DNA of 64,000 nt from Taenia hydatigena (Eukaryota > Platyhelminthes > Cestoda > Cyclophyllidea > Taeniidae), in the NCBI GenBank assembly GCA_036345935.2, contig JADWOT020000001.1:26383232-26447231 (forward strand), read 5' to 3'. This document shows positions 14,401-26,310 of this stretch, one piece after another. The stretch's first letter is position 1; each line of letters begins with the position of its first letter. The translations under genes and the position numbers were made by a program. The notes under the pieces are model-generated. The model worked only from the letters and a program-made list of their open reading frames with translations. It was not told the DNA's origin and made no database searches.

Positions 14401-17400
14401 AATCCTTTGGCGTCTGTGGGTGGATTTTCAATCCACCCAACCACCATCATAACGGTTAATACAGCATAAATCTTTCCGGTATCAAGAACAATTTAGTGCA
14501 TTGAGCACTCACCCATGTGGATCCAAATTGGATGGTAGCGCCAACCTTGTAGTAGCAGCCAATGGGAGGTGAGTAAGAGCCAGCCGCGGTACTGTCCTCC
14601 GACTGACGATTAATGCACCATTGGAAGGCCAACCCCAGGAGAAAGAGAAGGGTTAAACCCAAAAAGGTTAAGAGCATCGCCAGCCACAAGGGACGTTGAA
14701 ACAGGCGCTGGGGAAGAGCCAGATCCTCTGACGTTTTCTGCAATTCCTCTGCCCCTGCTGACACCCTCCTATCAACCGTGTCCTCTATGGTCAAATTGTC
14801 TGCAGAGATAAAAAGATATGTAGATGTCAGGAGTTCCTACGAGCCTGCCATCGTGCAAATAAGCTGCAACTCTGTTCACAGGCACAATGATAGGCTCAGA
14901 GGCCTCGATTACTTCAAGAAGCCGATTGTGCTTTAAAAAATGATACGGTAAGACATACTTGTTGGTAGTTGAACTTGAAGGGGATTCTGGCAAAAGTACA
15001 ATTAAAATCACAGCTTTTAAACATAACATTCAATCGTCAGGTTTGTCGTATGAGACAACCCATGCCCAAAGCTGCCAGTCAACCAGGATTTGTGACATTT
15101 TGGAAGCCCGTCTGCTATCAATGAGGTTATGCTCTTCTAACCTGTCTTACCATCGATTACAAGCCAACAAAAGACCTGTAATGAATGATCACAAGGAATG
15201 CCGAAAAAGGTACCCAAATGAAGAGTGGGAGGAAACTATGAAGCAGAACGATGCCTATTTCATTTGCATATTCAACTACGCAGACATTTTGGATCGCCTA
15301 CACCACTACGTTTAAGTAGATTTCTCAGTCGGATACGTGACCGACGTGTAAGATTTCCAGCTTCACTCACTGCGCAGCTTTCACGAATGAAAAAAAAAAA
15401 AACGAAAATTAAGGAAGAGGTCAATCTGGAATGGATACATAGAATGAAGTATTTAAATAACGATTTGTGCAATTTGTACTGAAAAAGGCGGAGCAGCCCC
15501 GGTGCATTATTGAATTATGTTGTTTGGTCTTAACGCGAATCAAAGTTTGACCGTGAAGTACATCCGGAAAAGAAAAGGTAACTAACCTTTAATAGCAGAT
15601 TCCTCGACCTCATTCATAGGCAGAAGTCTTGGCGCCGGCGTTGTAGAATCGGTATCAGCAAAGTCATCGGTGAAGACGAAGTTGACGGCGTAGGGTGACC
15701 TGCCCCCACTCGACTCCGGAACTCCGAGACTGTGGAAAAATTCAGTCATGTTGCAACCCACACGACCGCAAATCACATCGACTGGGTTGCCTGTAAAGAA
15801 GTCGTCAATGGCCTAGAAAGTGGTAAGAAAAATGGGGCCCTTTGTCAATCTGCTCACGATTCTGTAAGAGGTGATCACGCGAGTGAATGCACCCATGTTT
15901 TAGCCCTACAAGGAATGAGCGACGAGGCACTTATAAAGGATGCAAGAATTTGTGAAGTATCACAAGAGGAACCAGATCTCAGGAAGTTTTTGAGTCCTGT
16001 ATCCAAGACAATGGGTCAGAGTTCTTAGTGTCCATTGCAAAGAAAATGTCATCCTTTGATTTGTGTCTCAATGATGATAAATGGGTCGTGACTAAGACCT
16101 ACTGATTAGTGGAATCGAAAAATTTGACAACTCTTTCTGCCACAGTGATTCTAAAATAACTCAAGCTGCTGGAGGGCATTAAACTGATAAAAGCGAATGG
16201 AGAATCGAAAATACTTTGCATCGTTTATTGCAGCAACTGTATCTGGCCAATCTCACTTACAAATGGAATTTGAGGCAGAACAAGAGAACTCACATTACAG
16301 GCATCGAAGATGACCTGGGTTTTATTGCGTGAGAGCCGAAAATCGATTGAAGTGACCGCTCCATCGGTGACATTATGACCCGTGACCTTAACCAGCTCCG
16401 ACTGGCGTGGGCTGCAGGCTATGTCACAGAAGATGTCCCGCATTCCATTGTAGCAAGTCAAGTCATCCACACTGTTTGAGAGCATTGAACAACAAGTATC
16501 TCAGGATGGCTACAACAGCTTCGAGTAACGCAGGTAAGGGTAACCAGATCAGATAAAAGTGAATGATGCAAGTTACTCGATTTATGCCAGAGATCCAGAG
16601 GATAATCAAACACCCATAAAAATACGTTTGCTTTAAAGTTTTGCAACCTCAAAACTAACAAAAGAGCCCTCCCACATCTACTCCACTCTTCAATACACTA
16701 CCAACCTTTTTCGATATGGTTTGAAGGGAGTGAGTGCTAGATACTGATTAGGAGCACATGTCACATTTACCAGTTAACTATTCACAACCAAACAGTGAAA
16801 GCAACATTCCTAAGCTACGATTAGTACAAAAGATACGATTCAATGAACTGATAATTTGAGTGAATTAGTAATTTGCGTTTAGCTGACGAGCAAAAGGAAG
16901 GTTAGAGAGGCCAATTTTAAGCAAGCCTGAAAAGGCTTACATCGAGGAATATCATTTAGCTTAACTTAAACAACTGACAAAAGAGAGAATGTTTTTTGAC
17001 ACAATCCTAACAGTAATAATTAAGGATGCTCATGCAGATAGCGATACTAAGACAAAATACGTTAAGTTATCCTCTCGTTATGTTAATTACGGTCTACACG
17101 CTAAATGTGATAATGTTAATAAGACCCAAAAAATGAAGATGGTTAAAATAACTTTAATCCCAAAAAGAAGGATCAATGCTTAGCAGCATTTCATCAAAAA
17201 CCTCCGACAAGACAAAGGATTCAGCCAGAAAATACAACACAAACGATTACATTAGACTCTCAGTGAACTCCACTTCGAAGTAAGTTTATGCAGGTAGACT
17301 GGGCGGCATTAAAAAGAAACACAAAAAAACTAGTCAGTGTTCGAGGGTGTGTTACGAAAATTTGACAAGCCTGCAAAGTTATTTAAAACAAACCTAGCTT

Positions 17401-17873
17401 CAAAAACAACAAATAAAGGCGAGGGAAGTGAGGCCACAATTCGATCTTACAAATTAAACTGTATCAACTTTATGCTAGACAATACGATGCGCAGCAACTG
17501 GCACATAAACACTAGCGACTCTTTAAAAAATTAAAATAATTTTTGAGAGACACCCGCATAAATGATGAAAACATTTTGGAACAGAGTGGATTTTGATGGA
17601 GTAAGAAAGGTTTGCATCGACTCACGTCTTGACAAGGAACCCAAGCAAACCAAAATTTGCATCCAATCCCTTTAACTGATCTTGATCGCAGCATTGAACG
17701 GGGCTGTCAACACCGCAAATCTCCTTCAGAGCATTACCCGGAACAGACACAGGGGGGTGATCAACAAGGCAATATTGCTTGCGATTGCACATGCCAAACA
17801 TCACACAGTCTGCATTGGACCGATAAACCAAAAAAAGCGCAAGAATGCAAACAGAGATGAGAGCAAGCCGCAT
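5463..17873 (-). CDS. NPC1-like sterol transporter, copy A (5' part, 12 exons seen)
   Basis: Exons in transcript order: 17873-17626, 16471-16294, 15812-15587, 14799-14513, 13913-13726, 12021-11913, 11861-11688, 11143-11008, 10044-9872, 8968-8840, 7708-7171, 5590-5463. All phases fit, giving 838 codons. NPC1 moves sterol from the lysosomal lumen into the limiting membrane. Seen here: a signal peptide (about 1-22), the cysteine-rich N-terminal domain (to about 215), the first linker membrane segment (about 265-285), the middle luminal domain with a LWSDP motif, and a sterol-sensing domain (about 575-838) containing [13 protein letters not shown] and [12 protein letters not shown]. The ATG at 17873 lies 8 bases after a splice acceptor. 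Oddities: the Cys-Asp-Cys linker of copy B is missing; exon 11 carries about 47 extra residues rich in Asp/Glu, Gly/Val and Arg; the second half (third luminal domain, last membrane segments) is absent from the window. The family call is firm. Whether the gene is truncated or continues left of position 1 is open. Confidence 0.88.
7230..7560 (-). other. Low-complexity insertion in the sterol-sensing domain of NPC1 copy A
   Basis: Within exon 11, between the [10 protein letters not shown] helix and the [12 protein letters not shown] helix, copy A encodes a long cytosolic loop. In order it has an Asp/Glu run, a Gly-Val-Cys-rich stretch, an Arg-rich block and an Asp run. Copy B's equivalent exon is 397 bp against 538 bp here, a difference of 141 bases or 47 codons, in frame. 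No in-frame GT-AG intron is obvious, so I treat it as coding. Confidence 0.7.
9577..9596. repeat. (CA)n microsatellite
   Basis: About ten uninterrupted AC dinucleotides inside intron 9 of NPC1 copy A. Confidence 0.95.
12480..13010. repeat. Degenerate (ATCC)n tracts in NPC1 copy A intron 5
   Basis: CATCCATCCACC-like runs at about 12485-12560 and about 12850-13010, separated by ordinary AT-rich sequence. They lie in the 1.7-kb intron between exons 5 and 6. No coding potential is seen. Confidence 0.75.
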
Positions 17874-17878
17874 TTCTG

Positions 17879-17900
17879 ATCCTGAAAAAGAAAAAAATGC
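17879..17900 (-). promoter_or_regulatory. Splice acceptor just upstream of NPC1 copy A ATG
   Basis: Read on the minus strand, a run of T with a few C ends in CAG, and 8 bases later comes the ATG. Either a 5'UTR intron ends here or this is a spliced-leader trans-splice site, as is common in flatworms. A leader-borne AUG would be out of frame with the NPC1 reading frame, so the genomic ATG is the likely start. Confidence 0.55.
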
Positions 17901-18045
17901 GAGAAACGATAGTTAAGGAGGGCAAACGTATTAATGACCATAAGTGAGTGCTAGTGATTTCTGCATACTATTAGACGGATGTCTAAGCAGCATAATGGAA
18001 AAGAGTAATGTGCGTACCTACATGCACAGAACAAAATTTATCTAT

Positions 18046-18120
18046 GAAAACTCCGGTCGTTATTTGAACTGGTGACCCTGCGGGACGAGTAACTACGCTA
18101 GCGTCCTATTGGGCCAGAAC
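18046..18120 (-). repeat. tRNA-like relic (possible tRNA-derived SINE fragment)
   Basis: On the minus strand there is an A-box-like TGGCCCAATAGG followed about 35 bases later by a B-box-like AGTTCAAAT, in the order and at roughly the spacing of a tRNA gene. The acceptor and T stems do not pair convincingly, so it is not a functional tRNA. It could be a decayed tRNA-derived SINE head, or chance. Confidence 0.22.
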
Positions 18121-18481
18121 ACACTTTCCAATCAATGTAAAGTGAAGAGAAATTCAATTGAGCAAGTTAAACAAAGGATTCGTTTTTAAATTTGCAATGA
18201 CAAAGCAAAACTTTAAAAGCAAAAAAACGCAGACTTATAAAGACTATGTTTAAAGATTTACGGCTCAATTATAGCATGCGCGTATTTTTTAAATTGTTAA
18301 GTCAGGCGTTGTTAAACTTACAAATTACATATTTCGTGCATGACCATTAAAGATGGCTTTTAAGTACATCTTAGTTTAGGTATCAGACTTAAGTAAAGTT
18401 GATTTTTTTCTTAATGCAATACATGTTGACTTGATAATGGTCCCGTTTTAAAATCATAAATTGAATGATAGTTAATAGTAT

Positions 18482-19325
18482 TGTAGCGTCCCGAGGCTCC
18501 CTTAAGGCAAAAGAAGGCAAAGTGGCAGGGTAGGATACACAATTCACTGGACAGAGGGAAATAGGCTGCTGGCATGGCACGGAGGCCAACCCACGCAGCT
18601 AGGGCAATACGGCCACCTCTATGACCTTGACAGAAACCAGCAGTTCTAACATACAAAGTACTACATTGCCCCTCTCCTCTTTCGAGCGTCGTCCCCGACG
18701 CTTCCCTCGGTACATATCCCGCGTTAGCCATCACAACATACTCGGTGCTTCAAGAAGCACCCACGAGCTAACCATGCCAGTCGCCAACATTCGACGCGAT
18801 TGAGGCGATGCTTGACACCAACGTCAGTGATCCCGCTTGACAGTGCATTGCACCTCGAGTTTCGTCTAGCTTGGAAACAAAATTCGGAATAAGTGGCTCT
18901 GCCGACCATCAGTATGTCCGTAGGGAGGCGTTAGCACGCCGATCTCCTTAAGCAAGTAAGATAGGGGTAATCTTCGAAACGAAACTTTCCAGGTGGTTCA
19001 TGGCTAGTGTCGTTTCAGTTGTTGATAGCTTTCTTATAGAACACGGAGAAGGGGTAGATGCCGGAGGTGAACGTCGTTTTTGGCCCGTCCGTAGCACATG
19101 CACTTCTTTCGCACCGCTGCAACATGCCGCAGGCGGTAGAGATCGGGATGAAAACCCTATAGAGTCGGGTCCGCTTTCCGCTGCCACCAATGTAGGGTCC
19201 CGAGGCTCCCTTAAGGCAAAAGAAGACAAAGTGGCAGGGTAGAATGCATATATTCACCGGACAGAGGGAAATAGACTGCTGGCATGGCCCGGAGGCCCGG
19301 CAGTTCTAACAAACAAAGTGCTACA
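18482..19325 (-). mobile_element. TRIM retrotransposon, complete (LTR - noncoding core - LTR)
   Basis: Two direct LTRs (18482-18665, 184 bp; 19191-19325, 135 bp with an internal deletion) bracket a 525-bp core with no gag or pol. The LTRs begin TGTAG and end CTACA. Read on the minus strand, the LTR end at 19191 is followed within 2 bases by TGGTGGCAGCG, a candidate primer-binding site; before the other LTR lies a purine run (GAAAGAGGAGAGGGG), a candidate polypurine tract. These place the element on the minus strand. Terminal-repeat retrotransposons in miniature are known from taeniid tapeworms. It has no coding capacity and must be mobilised in trans. It lies between NPC1 copy A and the kinase gene. 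Confidence 0.82.
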
Positions 19326-19547
19326 GGTATGCTAATTAACACACTTGTTGCATCATGATCCTCAAAGCGGATATTTATTGCATGCGGAAGTGCATAGCAC
19401 CCTAACCCTGCCCTTGAGTCATAACGAATCAAGACAGTATTTGAGGCGGTGAGAGGCTACCAACGCTGTCCATAGGCCATATGGCTGAGAAGAGGTACAA
19501 CTGGCAGACTAGGGCGTCCACTACGTTTATAAAGACGATTCCTCGCG

Positions 19548-20855
19548 TAGTGTCTCAAGACTTCCTTGAAGGTAGAAAAAGGCATAATACTAGGGTGGGC
19601 TGTATATATGTTCAGCAAACAGAGCAAGCAGGGCCCGGAGGCCAGCCCATGCGGCTAGGGCAATATGGCCACCTGCAAACAACAAGCAAAGTAATATAGT
19701 ACTTTGTTTGTTGGAACTACCGGTTCCGGTCAAGGTCACAGAGGTGGCCGTACTGCCCTAGCTGCGTGGGCTGGCCTCCGGGCCATGCCAGCAGCCTATT
19801 TCCCTCTGTCCGTTGAATATATATATTCTACCCTAGCATTCTGCCTTCCTTTGCCTTCGAGGGAGCCTTGGGACGCTACAGTCCCTCTCTCCTTTCGAGT
19901 GGCATCCCAAAGGCTCCCCTTGGTTAACCCCTACGTCAGCCATCAAATCGTAATCAGTGCTGGAAGAAGCACCCACGAGCTAACTGTGCCAGTCGCCAAA
20001 ATTCAAGCTTAATTGAGGAAATGCATAATCACAACGTCGCTGATCCCTCTTGGCAGTTAAATTGGACTTTGAGTGCCGCCTGCAGCCAGCGAACCCTGCC
20101 AGCAGCTTATTTCCCTCTGCCCGCTGAATATATATATATTCTACCCTAGTTTTCTGCCTTCTTTTACATTTGAGGGAGCCTCGAGACGTTACATCGTCCA
20201 ATTTGGAAACTTAATTCAGAGTAAGAGGTTCTGCCAAGCATCAGCGCACCCATGGGAAGGCGTTAGAACACCGATCTCCTTAAGGAGACACACTGGGAGA
20301 ATCTCCAAAACAAAACCTTTCCAAGTGGTTCACAGCCAGTGTCGCTCCACTTGTTAACAGTTTTCGTGCAGAACATGGTCATGGGGTAGGTGCCGAGGGC
20401 AGACGTTGATCTCAGTCCTTCTGTTATGGGATGTCAGATATTCTCTCATCCGTAGCAAATGCACTTCTTCCGCACCACTAGTCTACACAAGCGGTGTGGA
20501 TCGGGATCGAAAACACATAAAGTCGGGTCCTGAGACCTTTAAGGCAAAAGAAGACATGGTGCCGGTGTAGCGTCCACGCCAGCAACCCCATTTGTAGAGT
20601 CCCAAGGATCCCTTCAAGGCAAAAGAAGGCAGAATACTAGGATAGAATATATGTATATATTCAACAGGCAGAGAGAAATGAGCTGCTGGCATGACCCGGA
20701 GGCCACCTCTGTGATCCTGATTAAAACCGGTAGTCCAAAAAAAAAAACAAAGTAGTACAGTTAAGACAGAATATGTATTCAATAAAGAGAGAACAGGACT
20801 GACGGCATGGTCGCCTAAGCGACCGAAAACCCTGCAGTCAGAACAAAGTACTACA
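19548..20855. mobile_element. Rearranged and nested TRIM cluster
   Basis: In order: a degenerate forward LTR (about 19548-19699); an inverted LTR (about 19696-19880) abutting it; a TRIM core starting with the purine-tract side (19881 onward) and interrupted by an inverted LTR fragment (about 20083-20191); the rest of the core (20192-20592), recognisable by stretches shared with the complete TRIM at 18666-19190; a forward LTR (20593-20759); and the 3' half of another (about 20760-20855). Because both LTR ends read TGTAG...CTACA, orientation was judged from the interior. The left LTR points the wrong way for its core, so at least one inversion or nested insertion happened. No protein-coding content is seen. 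Confidence 0.7.
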
Positions 20856-21197
20856 CCCCGCCTCGATGATTCCTTCGATGCAGACACCGTTCCACTTTGT
20901 AGTCAACAAGAGGAACACTGTCGCAGATGGTCCTCCTCCACGTCAGTAGCCAGTCTGCATCTCAGACCCGTGCGCCATAGTAAGCTTCCTGAGATGGAAA
21001 AAATGCCACAGCGCTGGAAGTCTAGAACTACAGATAACCTGAGACAAGACCCACCCTTCCGAAAAAATGAAAATCAAACACCACTGAAAGACGTCAAATA
21101 GGTAAGGTATTCTCAAAAGGCAAGGTAGAATATAGGGATCGGGAATTCGAAATGTTTGGCGCTTTCTGTCCTTGTCTTAGACAGTCCTCGAATGATT

Positions 21198-24100
21198 TCA
21201 ATGCATGATTGGATTGAGGGCAGCCTTGACCGCATCAATGACCTCCTCCTTCGACTTACTACCATCGATGTGGGTTACCAGACCCCTCTGCGTGTAGTAC
21301 TCAATCACTGGCAGTCCTTCCGTCTTGAATTGCACAAGTCTGTGGGGCAAAAGAAGGGGACAAAAAGGTAGACACTAGCACACCTAAAACGTGTTTTCAA
21401 CTAGCGTCACAAATACGTGACGTGACATTTAACAGGGCAATATGAAGACCGCTACCCATGGTGGCATAAAACCTATCTCTGTGCTCATTCACGAGGAGAC
21501 CCACAGTGTGTTGCAAGGTCTTCCACAACGCACAAGACTGCCACTATCGAGGGCGCGGTCTGTGACTTCCAACAATTTCAGTGGCTGGGACAGGTGGATA
21601 AATCTCGGTGGATGCTGTGGCAGTGATTGTGTTAAAATGTGATGATTTTGGAACAAAGCTTTCCTTAATGCCGCTAATGCATCTGGAGGGACAGAGAGTG
21701 ATGAGATGGGAGTGGGAGGGAAAGAACTACTCGCCCTAGCAACTAAAGCAATCCATACCAATGGAAAAGCGGTTGTACAGCACGCCAACTTGCCTATTTT
21801 TCAATGTCTGTTCGTTGTCATCAATTCGACCGGAATGACGTCCAAGACAACGCTCAATGCAAACCTAAAAAGAAAGGGCATGCACATTAAAGTGTAAAAC
21901 CCTTTTTGAAGCCATTCAACTTGGAATGTTGCATGCCAAATCGAGAGAATGAAGGAGTATGGGAGGAATGACTCCATTTTTTCAGCCTCCTCAGTAGGAG
22001 TTGAGTGTTCTCGTATCCGTGCGTGACATTCACTGAACGAAGTGACTGTCTACCCCACTAGTGGAATAGAGTTAAGGCGAAATTTGGAAAACAAAAGTAC
22101 AGGAAACACTTCTTACCACAAATTAGACAATCAACAAAAAAAACGTTTTTATGGCATAAGCGAAGGATAGGGAAAACCAAACTGCTGATACAAGACTTGT
22201 GCCGCCAAGTCGCTCCCGTTCCGGTTATTGTCACTGCAAACGAGTGATTTCAGTACCACACAAGTCAAGCATGGTTGAAACGCTCCTGATGATTTTATCC
22301 AGTAAAGGGGATAAAAAGGAGAAGATCCTGCCTCCCTCTCTCCTCTGCTCGACAAGATGTACCCACGCTTGAGGGATTTAGCAAGAGAAACACACCAACT
22401 TTTCCAGCGCACAGTATTCAGATGCCACGAGGAGTTTTCGCACCATTCGAACCGAGATAAACGTGATACACAAGGCTAACAGGCAGGCAGACTCAAATTT
22501 CATCCGATCTACCCTATACGCGGTGATTTGATACTTTGTAGGGTGTCGTATTGCTGAATTCATGTGTATCTAAGCGACGGCCCACAGGTTACAAGTGATT
22601 CCAACGAGCCACACCCAAACAGCAAATTGATGGCAAAGCAAAGAAAGTGAATACTTAGCTCAGTAAAAATGACAGAGAGAAAACGCGTGAGATGGAATAA
22701 AGTTGCCATCGGTGAAGGAGAGTAACTAAGTTTTGGCGTTAACGCTAACAGCAAGATCAGAAGTTGTCCATTTGTCCTAACTTACAGATCCTAGAACTCA
22801 ATCCGCACTAGGTCCTTTGTATTCCCAATCCTACGACACACAAACGTTTGGAAGGAGAAAATCATTTGCAAAGGAGTCACGCGTGCTACCTGAAATTGAA
22901 TGGGGAATTCCCAAGTAGCTAGTCATTTTTGAAGGCCAAATATTCTGACCTTGTTAACTTACTACAAATCGTCCAGGAACACCAACTACCCCTTTGAGTG
23001 AGGAGCCTCAGGAGCACCTCCTCCAACAAGCCCACAATTCATTAAATAACCACACGAATTACGCTCCAATAGTGTAATCTTAGGAGCTTCAATTGTTGAA
23101 GAGAAAATAAAGCATTCTTGCCAAAATGGTCAAAATGCAACGCCAGCATTTTCTCTTGGCACAGACGGGAGAACGTTAGCTGTACCAGTGGGAGTCTTCA
23201 ACCTACACCACATTCTAATACCCAAGGGATTTCCTTATGTAAAATGGGCTTGCGATCTTTACCGAAGAGTTTGTTGGAAATAACATGAAGCTCGTTCATC
23301 GCATCTTCCCTTAGCCAGAACTATTTTCAGCTTGATGATGACAGTGGTATGGTAAATTACCAGAGAGCCGATTTGAACGTTGGAGAGTAGCTAACTTTTC
23401 ATTGCCTACTTTTATTCACAAGTAGAAAGACTTAAAATGGAGTAGCACTACTGGGAAACCTAGAATAGTCCAGCAAATCATTCACAAGTTGTTTAAGAAG
23501 GAAATTGCCCTTTGCTAGGCAATCAATGGACAGTCTCATAGCAATGGCATTCCCTTGAAAAAGGTAATATTCGTCTGGGTGCCAATCACTCACTATCGCT
23601 GGAAAGTAGCTCTTGTGTTGTTTTCTCCGTAAGGTTCATAACCCCAATTGGATGCCTTCCAACGACCCGAATGCCCTGTCACAGCAGAAATTAGTTACTT
23701 ATTAGGGCAAAAAATTTCCCATAGTCTGCACAGTGCCTCAAAATTCAACACCTAACGTTCCACTCCCATTCTATTGGTGTCACCTTCCTTAACCACTTTC
23801 TATGGCCTTTACCCTTCCACAGAGAAGGCGGAAGAGAGCATGTCAACACCCACAAAAACTAACGTTTACGGTTTACGAGTGCGCATATAGGCGTACATGA
23901 GTGTGTGATTTCAAAAAAAGAACCTACGTCACTATGAAACTATAATTTACATTGCGTCAGAAAGGGGTAAAAAGCAATGACATCTGAGACTGAAGATGAT
24001 AAATCAACTTAAAAATAGCAAAGCAGAAAATCACACGCAAGTGCAAGGCCACAGCGTCGTATCTTTAGAGTTCAAATGATGGATTTTGACAAGGCGGGAG

Positions 24101-26310
24101 AAGACATGACCCAAATTTATGCACAAAAAAAGAGTTTTTTAGCACTTAGTTGCAATGCTCCTCCAAGCAATGGTATAAGTTACACTAGACGATACGTTCC
24201 CAAAAAGAAAGCGTTTCTATGGGAACTTATGCAAATACATGAAGATGCCGGAATCACACAACTCTCGGAGCGTCAGTAGTGCCTTAGGCTTATCATTACC
24301 ATTACGTTTGATGCGAGACTAAACCCCCGAATCAGCCATTTCAGCACTTCACATTGGAGCTTTGGTGAATGGCAGACAGTCACGTAGACGCAATAAATTT
24401 AACGGCATAGGTTCTCGCGTTATAAAGCAGTAAAACCGTGAAAACAAAGGCGGTTCAACTGCTTCAAAAGAGGCATTTTGAGTAGCTCAAAACACGTGAC
24501 CCCATCTCTACTAAAGGAAAGGGAGAAACTTAATGAACCTCACCTACAATAACTGGATCGCTAGGTTGGTTTTAAAACATATCTGCACCTGGAAAAGCAA
24601 TTCAAGCACATTTTGATGACAAAGTAAACTTACGCTATCCGGACAATCGAGGACGACGACTTGGAGAACTTTGGCCTTATCAGACATGGAGGCCTCCCAT
24701 CCCGACTTGTTGTCTTCGTTACGAGGAAAACCGTCCACTAGGTAGTTGATACACTTCTGGCTTCTATAGCCTTCCAACATGGCCTGCATGCATAGAACAA
24801 AAGAATAAAAAGGCTCGATTTGTCTCGAATACTGGGAGTTTTCTTCCAACGCCAGAATGGCGTAACTGGCAAACTTAGCACAAAACATGAGGTCCAATTC
24901 AACCATCATCCTTCTTAAATACGGCGGAATGAGACACGATCCATTCGGACATTCAAGAACCTCTAAGAAAGACAAGTTCAGTAACCCTTTAGTACTTTCG
25001 ACCATTAACTTTCAAGATGAGCTGCCGTTTAAAGTTATAAATGAAGAAGCGCAACTGTTTTAATCTGTGTTCTCCATATCTACCTCATGAACGGCAAAAG
25101 AAAATAGATTTAATACTTGGCGTAGGAAATATTGTAAACAGTATCAATCATAAATGAGACCATTAATACGATTGGGTAAACAGAGGATGAGGTAGTTTCT
25201 TTTAAACTGAGATTTACGCCAAGAAAATTTACAAATGGAAGCCTAGCATCTGAAGTGAAATGCCGACCAAATTGTCAAGATTTTCAACGCTAAATCCAAC
25301 AGGCGCATTGATGATCTAAAGCGACGCTAGAGACTAATGTTTATCCACATGACCTTAAGCCCGGCCAAAGGCCCAACTAAAACGACTGAAACAACAAGGC
25401 TTCAACACAAATGTCCTTATTTTTCGACGGGTATGAGCAAGCGAAAGGCTGCGGTATGGTCATGACGGCCGTCTAGTGAAAGGAGACGGAAGAAAGGTGC
25501 GATCTGAGTCCAATATCGCTATAGTACTAAATGACCTTGGTTTTATGGTGGATGGTAGGCATTAAGATAGCCTATACCTGACATTTGCCAATGAGGGAAA
25601 ACTGAGCGGGGACTTTGGGTTCTAGAAGACTCAGAAATTCACCGAGAGGACGCAAACTTGCAAAAAAAACAACAGGATCGCTATTAGAAACTGTAGGCAT
25701 CAAAATAGAAGATTTGCGTGACACAACTATCAAAGGAATGACTTCAATCGTTTTTCAGATGCTAAAAACGAAAGAAACTCAATAAAATATAAACTAGTGG
25801 GGCGAAGTAGGATAGAAAATACCCACAACTACAGCTGAAGAACCAAAGTGAGAAGGAAAACAGCCCTGTGACAATGAGGACGACAAGTGGTCAAAAATAT
25901 GATCAAACAGCTAGGCAAACACAAAAACAGACGGATGAAAAATTAAAACCAACTTTGTAAAGAAGAGAACAAGTGACCGCGACAGGAACGATTGTGCCCG
26001 CCTTCATGCACGATTCGATCTCAGCGGAGACCTTTGAATTCGGTGTATTCATTTCCTTTCGTAAAAGTTCACCAGCGGACAAATGAATCATATTAAAATG
26101 CTGAAATTTGAATAAAATATGCAATGTTTACAGCATTGAGAAAGCTGTTGGAAAAAGTGGTTTGGTAAAAGGTGGGCCGCGGAGGCTCTATAAAGTTACC
26201 GAAGCTATTGAAGGGCAGATGGTGCCTTTTCCAGAACCGGGTCCTCCAAGCATGAAAATTACACCAAATGGTTCTGTACAGTGATGAATGGAGTTTTGGT
26301 TTGCTGCCAT
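21198..26310 (-). CDS. CMPK1: UMP-CMP kinase (five exons)
   Basis: Exons in transcript order: 26310-26200, 26100-25954, 24783-24634, 21864-21794, 21339-21198. They total 621 bp, i.e. 206 residues plus TGA, close to the usual size of the family. The enzyme transfers phosphate from ATP to UMP or CMP in the cytosol, feeding pyrimidine nucleotide synthesis. Seen: P-loop GGPGSGKGT (about 22-30), HLSAGELLR (about 43-51) and DGFPRNEDN (about 104-112), both typical of UMP-CMP rather than adenylate kinases, and the lid motif SGRIDDN (about 147-153). The C-terminal exon keeps the VIEYY and HIDGSKS-type motifs. The ATG lies 7 bases after a TTTCAG acceptor. The last intron has a GC donor (AG|GCAAGT at 21793-21792); without it the SGR-DDN exon cannot join the final exon in frame. 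Intron 3 is 2.8 kb. The call is firm. Confidence 0.92.

Noticed and set aside
24784..25005. Open frame extending 74 codons upstream of kinase exon 3 in the same frame
   Set aside because: A clear acceptor (ATGCATGCAG) precedes the conserved AMLEGY segment, the extra residues match nothing in UMP-CMP kinases, and exon 2 joins in phase without them. It is most likely a chance open intron.
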